Assembly (NCBI GenBank): GCA_963643035.1
Contig: CAVIKO010000008.1
Location: 1-64,000 of the forward strand
From: UMGS1696 sp963643035
Lineage (GTDB): Bacteria > Bacillota > Clostridia > Oscillospirales > CAG-272
Reading direction: 5' to 3'
DNA length: 64,000 nucleotides
Shown: positions 25,855 to 33,772 of the stretch, in pieces
Layout of the letters: every line of letters begins with the position of its first letter
Numbering within the stretch: the first letter of the stretch is position 1
The notes under the pieces: model-generated
Told to the model about the DNA's origin: nothing
The model's database searches: none
What the model saw: only the letters and a program-made list of their open reading frames with translations
Translations under genes and position numbers: made by a program

Positions 25855-26583
25855 ATGACGAAAGTAAACATTCTGATTGCCGGGATCCCCATGGCGATCC
25901 ATCTCCGGTACCCCGATTCACTGTTTCAACTGGAACCGTATCGCACCGACATGCCGTCAATCACGGAAGCACAGGTGTCAGAGGAACATATCGAAAGGGT
26001 ACGCCATCTCTATGTCCCGGATACGGCTCCGGCCTACATCGAAGCGACGGAAATCGCAACCTTCGCGTGCCAAGCTCTGTTGCCATACCAGCGCGCTGTA
26101 TTTCACGCTGTCGCGTTCACCTGGCAGGATCGCGGTTATCTTCTGACCGCACCCAGCGGAACCGGAAAATCCACACAATACGCGTTGTGGAAAAAACTGT
26201 GCGGCGATTCCGTACAGATCATCAACGGTGACAAGCCTGCCCTGTCTTTTGCGGAAACGACGATCACAATCCATCCGACCCCGTGGGCAGGAAAAGAAAA
26301 CATGGCACAGATCCGCACAGCTCCCCTCGCCGGAATTATCGTATTGGAACAGGCGAAGGAGGACACGATACAGCTCTTGGCCCCAAAGGAAGCGATTGCG
26401 CGCATTTTCTGTCAATTCATGATTCCCGCGGAACAGCCGTCTGAAGCTATTGCCGTCGCCGCCATGACAGACAGAATCCTGCGGGAGACACCGATCTGGC
26501 TTTTCCGGAATCGCGGACTGCTCAAGGGAACCGAAATCTGCCGTGATACGTTGGCACAATACGAAAAGGAGCGTGCGAAATGA
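25855..26583 (+). CDS. HPr-kinase-like / PEPCK-fold ATPase
   Basis: 242 residues. P-loop APSGTGKST at residues 99-107, then IINGDKPAL (about 122-130) and HPTPWAGKENM (about 140-150). These are the hallmarks of the small HprK-like kinases found beside PqqD-type proteins in lasso-peptide and other RiPP loci, where some phosphorylate the peptide. The N-terminal 90 residues are a non-catalytic domain. No good ribosome site precedes the ATG at 25855, so expression may be low. The gene overlaps the PqqD-like gene by four bases (ATGA). It is cytoplasmic. It probably transfers phosphate to the neighbouring peptide, which is inferred from position and family. Confidence 0.8.
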   Translation: MTKVNILIAGIPMAIHLRYPDSLFQLEPYRTDMPSITEAQVSEEHIERVRHLYVPDTAPAYIEATEIATFACQALLPYQRAVFHAVAFTWQDRGYLLTAPSGTGKSTQYALWKKLCGDSVQIINGDKPALSFAETTITIHPTPWAGKENMAQIRTAPLAGIIVLEQAKEDTIQLLAPKEAIARIFCQFMIPAEQPSEAIAVAAMTDRILRETPIWLFRNRGLLKGTEICRDTLAQYEKERAK

Positions 26584-26858
26584 CCTATCAAATCACAAAA
26601 GGCGTCGTAAAGGTAACCGTGTGCGAGGAGAATCTTCTGGTCGCCACCGGAGACGCACGTCAAAATCTGCCATATGTGAAGCATCTCAACACAGCCGGCG
26701 CGTACATTTGGGATAAACTGGAAAAATCCATTCCGGAAGACCAGATCCTTGCAAATATTGTTGCAGACTACATAATATCGGAAACAGATGCACGAGATTC
26801 CTTGCAATCTTTTATCAAAGCCTTATGCGATGCCGGATACATCCACATGGAAATCTGA
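26580..26858 (+). CDS. PqqD-like peptide-recognition protein
   Basis: 92 residues. It has the PqqD pattern: an N-terminal beta hairpin, then HLNTAGAYIWDKLEKSIPED (LN.tg..iWd.l) and a helical C-terminal end (SLQSFIKALCDAGYI). PqqD-type domains form the RiPP recognition element that binds the leader part of a precursor and presents it to the enzyme. The start overlaps the kinase stop, so the two are made together and probably work as a complex on the 59-residue peptide. Standalone, normal length; a terminator follows. Confidence 0.85.
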   Translation: MTYQITKGVVKVTVCEENLLVATGDARQNLPYVKHLNTAGAYIWDKLEKSIPEDQILANIVADYIISETDARDSLQSFIKALCDAGYIHMEI

Positions 26859-26937
26859 CGACAAATCAAGCAAAAGCTGTTTGCGAATGCGGCTGTGGGA
26901 ACCCGATGCTTGTGTGTAAAACGAATTTTGACTTTAC

Positions 26938-26984
26938 AAATCCGTTGTTTTTGTCTAAATGTGGACAAAAGCGGCGGATTTTTT
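26938..26984 (+). terminator. Terminator after PqqD-like gene
   Basis: AAATCCG-TTTTGTC faces GACAAAA-CGGATTT around TAAATGTG, with a T run after it. It closes the VWA/peptide/kinase/PqqD locus. Confidence 0.75.
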
Positions 26985-26985
26985 C

Positions 26986-27014
26986 TTGACATTCAGTAGA
27001 AACGGCGGTATAAT
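26986..27014 (+). promoter_or_regulatory. Promoter upstream of M29 aminopeptidase
   Basis: TTGACA at 26986-26991, 17-bp spacer, TATAAT at 27009-27014; a consensus sigma-A promoter with a leader of about 200 bases. Confidence 0.8.
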
Positions 27015-27093
27015 AAGAAAAACGCTGATGCAAGACGGATTTTTTGTGCCAATATGCCATGGAATGTAGGCTTTTGACACAAAAATTCGATAT

Positions 27094-27156
27094 ATGCAGC
27101 GTATTCTGAAGAAAACTATGGTCGCGATCGTTCTCACGATTTTATCCGTTGCATGA
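27094..27156 (+). other. 20-codon hydrophobic mini-ORF in leader, possible relic
   Basis: Encodes MQRILKKTMVAIVLTILSVA, which looks like the start of a signal peptide. A one-base shift would continue it as MTPTVAEARTISGSP, giving a convincing cleavage site (VAEA). It may be the broken 5' end of a secreted protein gene, or a small membrane peptide. No clear ribosome site is present. Confidence 0.3.
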
Positions 27157-27225
27157 CGCCGACTGTCGCGGAGGCAAGAACGATATCGGGATCGCCTTGT
27201 TATAGAAAGATGAGGGAATAAGAAA

Positions 27226-28452
27226 ATGAAGAAAACCGTATTGCAACGTTACGCCCATCTGATTGCCAAAACCGGTGTGAATGTACAGCACGGTCAGGAG
27301 GTTGTGGTACGTGCCGGGCTCGATCAACCGGAATTTGTGCAGATGGTCGTGGAGGAATGCTATAAGCTCGGTGCCGCTCTTGTTACCGTGGAGTGGGAAT
27401 ATCAACCGCTTACCAAGACCCGCTATCGCTACGCCAAGGCAAGTGCGCTTGCCAAGGTCGAGGAGTGGGAGATCGCGAAGATCAAGCACCGTGTGGAGAA
27501 ACTGCCGGCGATGATCTATATCGAATCCGAGGATCCGGACGGACTTGCCGGAATGAACCAGAAGAAGTTCGCCACTGTTCAGCAGAAACGGTACCCGATC
27601 TTCAAACCGTTCAGCGATGCAATGGAGAACAAATATCAGTGGTGCATCGCCGCCGTACCGGGAAAGAAATGGGCGAAAAAGGTGTTCCCGGAATTGCGTG
27701 TAACTGCTGCGGTTGAAAAACTGTGGGAGATGATTCTCATGACTTCTCGCGCCGATGGGGAGGATCCGGTTGCCGCATGGAACGCGCATAATGCCGATCT
27801 CGCCGCAAGATGTGAATACCTCAACAATCTGCACCCGGTCGAGCTGCGCTACCATTCTGCAAACGGCACCGACTTCACCGTAGGACTGATACCGGAAGGA
27901 CAGTTTGAGGCGGGTGCGGGAAAAACGCTGTCCGGTACCGTCTACAATCCGAATATCCCGTCCGAGGAAACGTTCACGTCTCCGATGAAGGGTAAGGCGG
28001 AGGGAACCGTCGTTGCCACCAGACCGCTCTCCTATCAGGGACAGCTTATCGAGAATTTTTCCCTCACGTTCCATGAGGGGAAGGTTGTCTCCGTGAAGGC
28101 GGAAAAGAATCAGGCGCTGCTTGAAAAAATGATTGCTATGGACGAAAATGCATGCTATCTCGGCGAATGCGCCCTTGTGCCGTATGATTCGCCGATTCGC
28201 AATTCCGAAATCACGTTCTTAAGTACTCTGTTTGATGAGAATGCTTGCTGCCATCTTGCGCTTGGCATGGGTTTTGCGGAATGCATCCGCGGCTATGAAA
28301 CAAAGACGCTTGAGGAATGCCGCGCACTCGGAGTCAACGACTCCATCATCCATGTCGATTTCATGATCGGTTCAGAGGATCTCTCCATCGATGCCGTGGA
28401 TGCGGAAGGGAAGCTCTATCCGATTTTCCGCGACGGCAACTGGGCATTCTGA
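27226..28452 (+). CDS. Aminopeptidase, M29 family (AmpS/PepS type)
   Basis: 408 residues, family-typical length. Cytoplasmic metallo-aminopeptidase that removes N-terminal residues from peptides. Signature segments: VVVRAGLDQPEFVQMVVEEC at the N terminus, NIPSEETFTSP (metal Glu), LGECALVPYDSPI, TLFDENACCHLALGMGF (metal His) and IHVDFMIGSEDLSIDA near the end (His-x-Asp ligands). The start is set by GATGAGGG upstream. Its own promoter precedes it and the oligopeptide importer follows 535 bp downstream, so uptake and hydrolysis of peptides are likely linked. Confidence 0.93.
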   Translation: MKKTVLQRYAHLIAKTGVNVQHGQEVVVRAGLDQPEFVQMVVEECYKLGAALVTVEWEYQPLTKTRYRYAKASALAKVEEWEIAKIKHRVEKLPAMIYIESEDPDGLAGMNQKKFATVQQKRYPIFKPFSDAMENKYQWCIAAVPGKKWAKKVFPELRVTAAVEKLWEMILMTSRADGEDPVAAWNAHNADLAARCEYLNNLHPVELRYHSANGTDFTVGLIPEGQFEAGAGKTLSGTVYNPNIPSEETFTSPMKGKAEGTVVATRPLSYQGQLIENFSLTFHEGKVVSVKAEKNQALLEKMIAMDENACYLGECALVPYDSPIRNSEITFLSTLFDENACCHLALGMGFAECIRGYETKTLEECRALGVNDSIIHVDFMIGSEDLSIDAVDAEGKLYPIFRDGNWAF

Positions 28453-28987
28453 GAAGAAATCGAACTGGTTTTGTGAAAAAAACAGAGGTTTTGGAAATGC
28501 ATACGCCTGCGTAAATCATGAAGAAAAAATGGATGTATTGTGTCTGCGATTGCATGAAAGAGAATTGTTCTATAGAACAGACCGTACCATTCTATGTGAA
28601 ACCGTTAAAAAAATGAAAATTGCAAAGAAATGCAAAAAAAACATTGACAAAATGGTGTCAAAGCGGTACAATATTAAAAAGACTAATTGAAGTGTGGTTG
28701 TTTCCGATGTAAAGGAATCTGTGATGGAATTGTGACGACTTCTTGCATTTACACCGCACCAGATCAGCCGTTAGACGATTTCTATCCATCAAAACGACAG
28801 AAGTCCATACTTCTCATGCATCGTCTGGTGTAGGATTATGCAGATTTATCTCTCGACGATGTTTCAAGGATATCCCGGCAAATTCACCAAACGGTAAACC
28901 GGACGGTAAGGTTCGGGAAAGCCGAAAAATTATCCTGTATTCTTTTCCGTTAAGGAATGAATAACTAATTTTCCAAAGGAGAACATT
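28453..28987 (+). promoter_or_regulatory. Promoter and long leader of the peptide importer
   Basis: TTGACA at 28644-28649 and TACAAT at 28667-28672 (17-bp spacer) start a leader of about 310 bases before oppA. In it, CACCAGA (28757-28763) can pair with TCTGGTG (28824-28830), while AGACGAT (28773-28779) can pair with ATCGTCT (28820-28826). The two 3' arms overlap, so these pairings compete. There is no reading frame of note and no known riboswitch class that I recognise. The first 190 bp hold nothing clear. Confidence 0.5.
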
Positions 28988-31138
28988 ATGAAATTCAAGA
29001 AAAGCATGACGCTCATTCTCGTGGCCAGCATGCTTGTTGGCTCTCTGGCCTCCTGCGGCAGCAAGACGACCAGCAATGCGGGTACTGTCGACCTTGACAA
29101 GTATGCCGATATGGACTACGATGAAGCCTCCACTGCGATTTACAACGATGTACTCGGCGAATTCTACACCGAATACCAGAAGGCAAAGGAAGAAACTAAC
29201 GTTTCCAAAAGATATGCCATGATGGCTATTGCGGAAGCAAAACTCCATGAGACTGCGTTAATGCTGCCGATCTATTCCAAGGGCGGCAACTATGCGGTAA
29301 ACAGAGTGGCTCCGTATACCGTTGACTATACGCTGTGGGGCAATGACAGCGATAGATTCCATCAGGCTCTTGTTGCTACTGAGTTCATAACCTCTGAGGA
29401 CAGAGCGGAAATGAAGGCAAAATGGGCTGAGCTCAAGGGTACCGGCACCTACCTCTCCTGGGCTAAGGAGTTTTTGACCGGTAAAGGCTATTCTATTAAG
29501 GATACCTATAACATGGGATACAGCGAAGATCCTTCGACGTGGGACGTTCTCGCAACCTCTCGTGCCGTGGACTCCGAGGCGATTGTCAACACCTATGACG
29601 GTCTGTTGGAGTACGATGTAGAAGGTATGCTGCAGCCGGCACTCGCGGAAAGCTATACTGTTTCCGACGATGGTCTGACGTATACTTTTAAAATTCGCTC
29701 CGGTGCTACTTGGGTTGATTCTCAGGGCAGAAAAGTAGCTGACGTTACTGCTGATGACTTTGTCGCCGGTATGCAGCACATGATGGATTCCATGGGTGGT
29801 ATGGAATACCTCATTCAGGGCGTTATTGTCAATGCGGACGAGTATATTAACGGCACTGTTACCGACTTCTCGCAGGTTGGCGTTAAAGCGGTGGATGCAA
29901 ATACCCTTGAATACACACTTGTCGCTCCCTGCTCTTACTTTGTTACGATGCTTGGCTACGGCGTATTCGCTCCGATGTCCAGAACCTACTATGAATCCAT
30001 GGGCGGTAAATTCGGCGCGGATTATGATCCTTCTGCTGAAAGCTATCTGTACGGCAAGGATCAGAACTCTATCGCATATTGCGGTCCGTACCTTGTGACC
30101 AACGCTACGGAAAAGAATACGATCGTATTCTCCGCAAATGAATCCTACTGGAACAAGGACAATATCAATATCAAGACTCTGACGTGGCTCTACAACGATG
30201 GTTCTGAAGCGACCAAGGCATACAACGATGCGGTTGCCGGCATCACCGATGGTTCCGGTCTGAACTCCTCTTCTCTTGAACTTGCTAAGGAAGATGGCAA
30301 CTTTGAAAAGTACGGATATATTGCCTCTACAGATGCCACCTCTTACATGGCTTTCTATAACATCAACCGTGCTGCATACGCAAATGTGCAGGATGCAACG
30401 AAAGCTGTTTCCTCTCTGACGGATGAACAGAAGGTTGTTACGAAGGCTGCTATGGCAAACGTTCACTTCCGTCGTGCGATTTCCTATGCTATTGACAGAG
30501 GTGCCTATAACGCGCAGGCTGTTGGTGAAGATCTGAAGTACACTTCTCTCCGCAACACCTACACCCCCGGCAACTTTGTATATCTCGAAGAAGATGTGAC
30601 CGTTGACATCAATGGCAAGTCTACGAAGTTTGCAGCTGGTACTGCGTATGGTGCGATCCTGCAGGCACAGTTGGATGCAGACGGTATCGACATCAAGGCA
30701 TATGATCCCAAAGCGGATGACGGCGCAGGCTCCAGCGACGGCTACGACGGTTGGTACAATGTGGAAAATGCTAAGTCCGAGCTTGAACAGGCAATCAAGG
30801 ATTTGAGCGAAGCAGGCATTACTGTGGATGCATCCAATCCGGTTCATATCGATCTTCCGTATTATAGTGCAAGCACCAGATGGACGAACTCTTCAAACAC
30901 TTACAAGCAGTCTCTTGAGAGTGCACTGGAGGGCAAGGTTGTCGTAAATCTTGTTGAATGCCCGGATTCTGAAGACTGGTACAACGCAGGTTACTACACG
31001 GAGAACGGTGCTGAAGCCAACTACAATGTGTATGACCTCTCCGGTTGGGGCCCTGACTATGGTGATCCTTCCACGTATCTGGATACGTTCCTGCCCGATT
31101 ACGCAGGCTATATGATCAAGTGCATTGGTATTTTCTAA
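28988..31138 (+). CDS. Oligopeptide-binding lipoprotein (AmiA/OppA family), apparently circularly permuted
   Basis: 716 residues; the ATG has AAAGGAG upstream. The signal ends with lipobox SLASC (Cys23). Residues about 44-160 (RYAMMAIAEAKLHETALMLP, IYSKGGNYAVNRVAPYTVDY, ATEFITSEDRAEMKAKWAEL) match what forms the C-terminal end in AmiA/AliA-type proteins. Only at about 168 does the usual N-terminal part begin (DTYNMGYSEDPSTWDVLATS, YDGLLEYDVEGMLQPALAES). The protein stops at DPSTYLDTFLPDYAGYMIK, where relatives still have about 100 residues to go. So the last ~100 residues have moved to the front. It is anchored outside the membrane and hands peptides to the permeases encoded downstream. Confidence 0.9.
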   Translation: MKFKKSMTLILVASMLVGSLASCGSKTTSNAGTVDLDKYADMDYDEASTAIYNDVLGEFYTEYQKAKEETNVSKRYAMMAIAEAKLHETALMLPIYSKGGNYAVNRVAPYTVDYTLWGNDSDRFHQALVATEFITSEDRAEMKAKWAELKGTGTYLSWAKEFLTGKGYSIKDTYNMGYSEDPSTWDVLATSRAVDSEAIVNTYDGLLEYDVEGMLQPALAESYTVSDDGLTYTFKIRSGATWVDSQGRKVADVTADDFVAGMQHMMDSMGGMEYLIQGVIVNADEYINGTVTDFSQVGVKAVDANTLEYTLVAPCSYFVTMLGYGVFAPMSRTYYESMGGKFGADYDPSAESYLYGKDQNSIAYCGPYLVTNATEKNTIVFSANESYWNKDNINIKTLTWLYNDGSEATKAYNDAVAGITDGSGLNSSSLELAKEDGNFEKYGYIASTDATSYMAFYNINRAAYANVQDATKAVSSLTDEQKVVTKAAMANVHFRRAISYAIDRGAYNAQAVGEDLKYTSLRNTYTPGNFVYLEEDVTVDINGKSTKFAAGTAYGAILQAQLDADGIDIKAYDPKADDGAGSSDGYDGWYNVENAKSELEQAIKDLSEAGITVDASNPVHIDLPYYSASTRWTNSSNTYKQSLESALEGKVVVNLVECPDSEDWYNAGYYTENGAEANYNVYDLSGWGPDYGDPSTYLDTFLPDYAGYMIKCIGIF

Positions 31139-31177
31139 TTCCGATCCTATAAAAAAAACTTAAGATGGTAAAGGCAG

Positions 31178-31203
31178 GAGGATGGGCTATCTGGCTCATC
31201 CTC
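31178..31203 (+). other. Intercistronic hairpin
   Basis: GAGGATG pairs with CATCCTC over a 12-base loop between the binding protein and the first permease gene. No T run, so it more likely protects the abundant upstream message than ends it. Confidence 0.5.
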
Positions 31204-31228
31204 TTGCAATATATGTAAGTGAGGAATT

Positions 31229-32795
31229 ATGACCAAATATTTTTTGAAGAGGCTTTTGCATGGGCTTGTTTCCATCGTGATTGTAGTGGCAATCATCATG
31301 ATCCTGATTTACTCACTGATGAACCGGGATCTGGTTTTTGCATCGGATTCAGTTTTTACACACATGGCGAATAATGCAAGAGAGACATACAAATACCGAA
31401 AATGGGAAGAGTACGGTTATCTTGATTATGTAACCTACACGGAGTGGCTGAACGGTCAGAAAATCGATGGGATCATCGATGAAACCACCCGAGCAGAAGC
31501 TGCTCAAATTGCCAACAAACCTACCGCTGATACCGATCTTGTAAAGAAGTACGTAGCGCAGTACACGGATTATTATGAATCCAAGGGATATACGGTAGTC
31601 CGACTGAACGCAAAAATGCAGGGAAAGACCAAAAAGTATGCCAATGGCGGTGCGCCGCAGCTTTTTGCGTATAAGGATGTCCCGCTGTATCAGCGGATGG
31701 CAAAGTATTTTACCAGCATTCTCCAGATTGATAATATTCATAAGGTGGACGGGGAACTGAACGGAAAACGCGGTCTCTCGTTCACGCTGTATGATCCTGT
31801 ATACGGCGGTGAAAAATTCTCGCCGGCAATCATTGGTAATGGTACAAAAAATAAGTATCTGCTGTATTTTAGCGATATGTTCCCGTATATTCATCAGAAT
31901 CTTATCACCATCAATTTGGGAACCTCCTATTCCGTCAATAACGGTACGGATGTTTTTATAACCATGACACAGACGCAGGGGTCCTATGTAAAGACTTCTG
32001 TTACTTTCCCAACCGGTTTGACTGAGATGAGTGCAGATGATCTCCATACCGCTGTGTATATGGCAGATTCACTGGATGCCAGTACGCTGAATCAGGAACG
32101 TTTTACCGATAACTATACGAATGTTCTTACTGTTAAAAATGGTATGTCTAAAATGGGTTACTCTTTTACCATCGGTATTATCTCAACCTTCATTTCGTAT
32201 TTTCTTGGCGTACCGCTCGGCATCATCATGGCGCGTAAAAAAGACAAGTTTATCGATAAACTGGGAACGCTGTATATCGTATTCATCATTGCAGTTCCTT
32301 CACTTGCATATATATTCCTGTTTAAGGCGATCGGCAGTAAAATCGGGCTGCCGACAACCTTCAATATGGATTCCTCCAGTAAGCTAATGTATGTGCTGCC
32401 GGTCATTTCTCTGTCGCTGCCATCCATCGCCAATCTCATGAAGTGGATTCGTCGGTACATGATCGACCAGATGAATTCCGATTATGTAAAATTCGCACGC
32501 TCAGGCGGTTTGTCTGAGGAAGAGATCTTCTCAAAGCACATTCTCAAAAACGCAATCATTCCGATCGTGCATGGCATTCCGGGCAGCATTTTGTTCGCTA
32601 TGACTGGTGCGATCATTACAGAACGTGTATATGTTGTTCCTGGTGCCGGTAACCTGTTGACTGAGGCAATCAACAAGTATGACAACGGTGTTATCGTCGG
32701 TGTATCCTTGTTCTACGCGATTCTGTCCGTTCTTGCCATCATCCTTGGCGATATTCTGATGGCGTTCGTAGATCCGCGAATTTCCTTCTCTTCGA
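31229..32795 (+). CDS. Oligopeptide ABC permease (AmiC/OppB type), 3' end in gap
   Basis: At least 522 residues. TM1 is at about 9-31 (LLHGLVSIVIVVAIIMILIY). A large extracytoplasmic domain follows (about 35-305), as in AmiC of streptococci and unlike the ~310-residue OppB of enterics. The core then shows YSFTIGIISTFISYFLGVPL, the EAA loop (YVKFARSGGLSEEEIFSKHI, LKNAIIPIV) and the usual end DPRISFSS. The stop codon lies within or next to the 23-N gap. The extracytoplasmic domain presumably docks the binding protein. Ribosome site GTGAGG precedes the ATG. Confidence 0.9.
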
Positions 32796-32818
32796 NNNNN
32801 NNNNNNNNNNNNNNNNNN
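32796..32818. other. Assembly gap (23 N)
   Basis: Unknown bases between the two permease genes. The end of the first and the start codon of the second are lost here; true gap length may differ. Confidence 0.99.
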
Positions 32819-33764
32819 CGGCTTCTCGGAGAAGGAACTCTTTTCCATATATGAACACGGGGATTCTGACTCCGAAAAGATCACCGCACCGCGGTACTCC
32901 TATTGGCAGTCTGTATTCCGCGTTTTCTTCCGCAAAAAAATCAACGTTATCATCCTGAGCATTCTCGCTGTCATTATCGTATTTACGTACATTTATCCGC
33001 TGTTCACCAGCTATGACCGGTTTGCCAATCTGCTCGATTCCACAGCAAAGCATCTGTCCCCATCCGCAGCGATGGCAAAATTCGGCTATAACATTCACTG
33101 GATTCTGGGCGCGGGCGCGGCAGGCAACTCTACGTTTGACGCGATTTGGTACGGCTCACGGATCTCCATTTCTCTGGCACTCGTATGCGCGCTCATCAAT
33201 ATGACCGTTGGCGTGATTGTCGGCGCGATCTGGGGGTTCTCCAAGCAGGTCGATATCATCATGACGGAGGTATACAATATCATCGGCAATGTGCCGTATA
33301 TCCTGTTCATTTCCGTTATGGTTATGATCTTCTCCGCCTCCTTCTGGACAATGGTCTTTGCCATGACCCTGACCGGGTGGCTCGGAATCGCGTACTTTAT
33401 CCGTACACAGGTTATCATCATACGCGACCGCGAGTACAATCTTGCATCCCGTTGTCTTGGCACCTCCACGTTCCGCATCGCTATGAAGAATATCCTGCCA
33501 TTCATGACCTCTGTCATCGTGACGCTCATCGCGACGGAGATTCCTTCCTATATTTCTTATGAGGTGTTCCTCTCCTACATCGGCATGGGTTTGTCGGATG
33601 TTTCCCTCGGTAAGCTGATTTATGAGGCAGAAAGTGCCATGGTCACGCCTGGCTGGGAGTTTGAATTCTGGAGCCCGGTTGCACTGTCTTCCATCATTAC
33701 GGTCGTGCTGTACGTCGTTGGTCAGAACCTGGGTGATGCGTCTGACCCGAGAACCCATATGTGA
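32819..33764 (+). CDS. Oligopeptide ABC permease (AmiD/OppC type), 5' end in gap
   Basis: Open frame right after the gap, reading GFSEKELFSIYEHGDSDSEK, a cytoplasmic start, then TM1 (INVIILSILAVIIVFTYIYP), a periplasm-side linker (GYNIHWILGAG, GNSTFDAIWYGSRISI: the DxxxR-type OppC segment) and the remaining TMs. The EAA loop is at REYNLASRCLGTSTFRIAMK-NILPF. The C terminus QNLGDASDPRTHM matches the LGDGLRDALDPR end of this family. Only a few N-terminal residues are missing. It pairs with the upstream permease to form the channel. A shorter in-frame ATG at 33072 would cut off TM1, so it is not the true start. Confidence 0.9.
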
Positions 33765-33772
33765 GGTGCGCC

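Noticed and set aside
24638..25960. 440-codon minus-strand frame opposite the VWA gene end and peptide
   Set aside because: Repetitive Gly/Tyr/Val text mirrors the PVDPVE repeat; no start signal. Shadow frame.
25620..26858. Lasso-peptide locus
   Set aside because: HprK-like and PqqD-like genes fit, but there is no asparagine-synthetase-like cyclase, no B2 protease and no lasso leader motif in the peptide.
27142..28074. 310-codon minus-strand frame opposite the M29 aminopeptidase
   Set aside because: Antisense to a conserved gene and without motifs.
29258..30847. 529-codon minus-strand frame opposite oppA
   Set aside because: No recognisable domain or ribosome site, and oppA is certain on the other strand.
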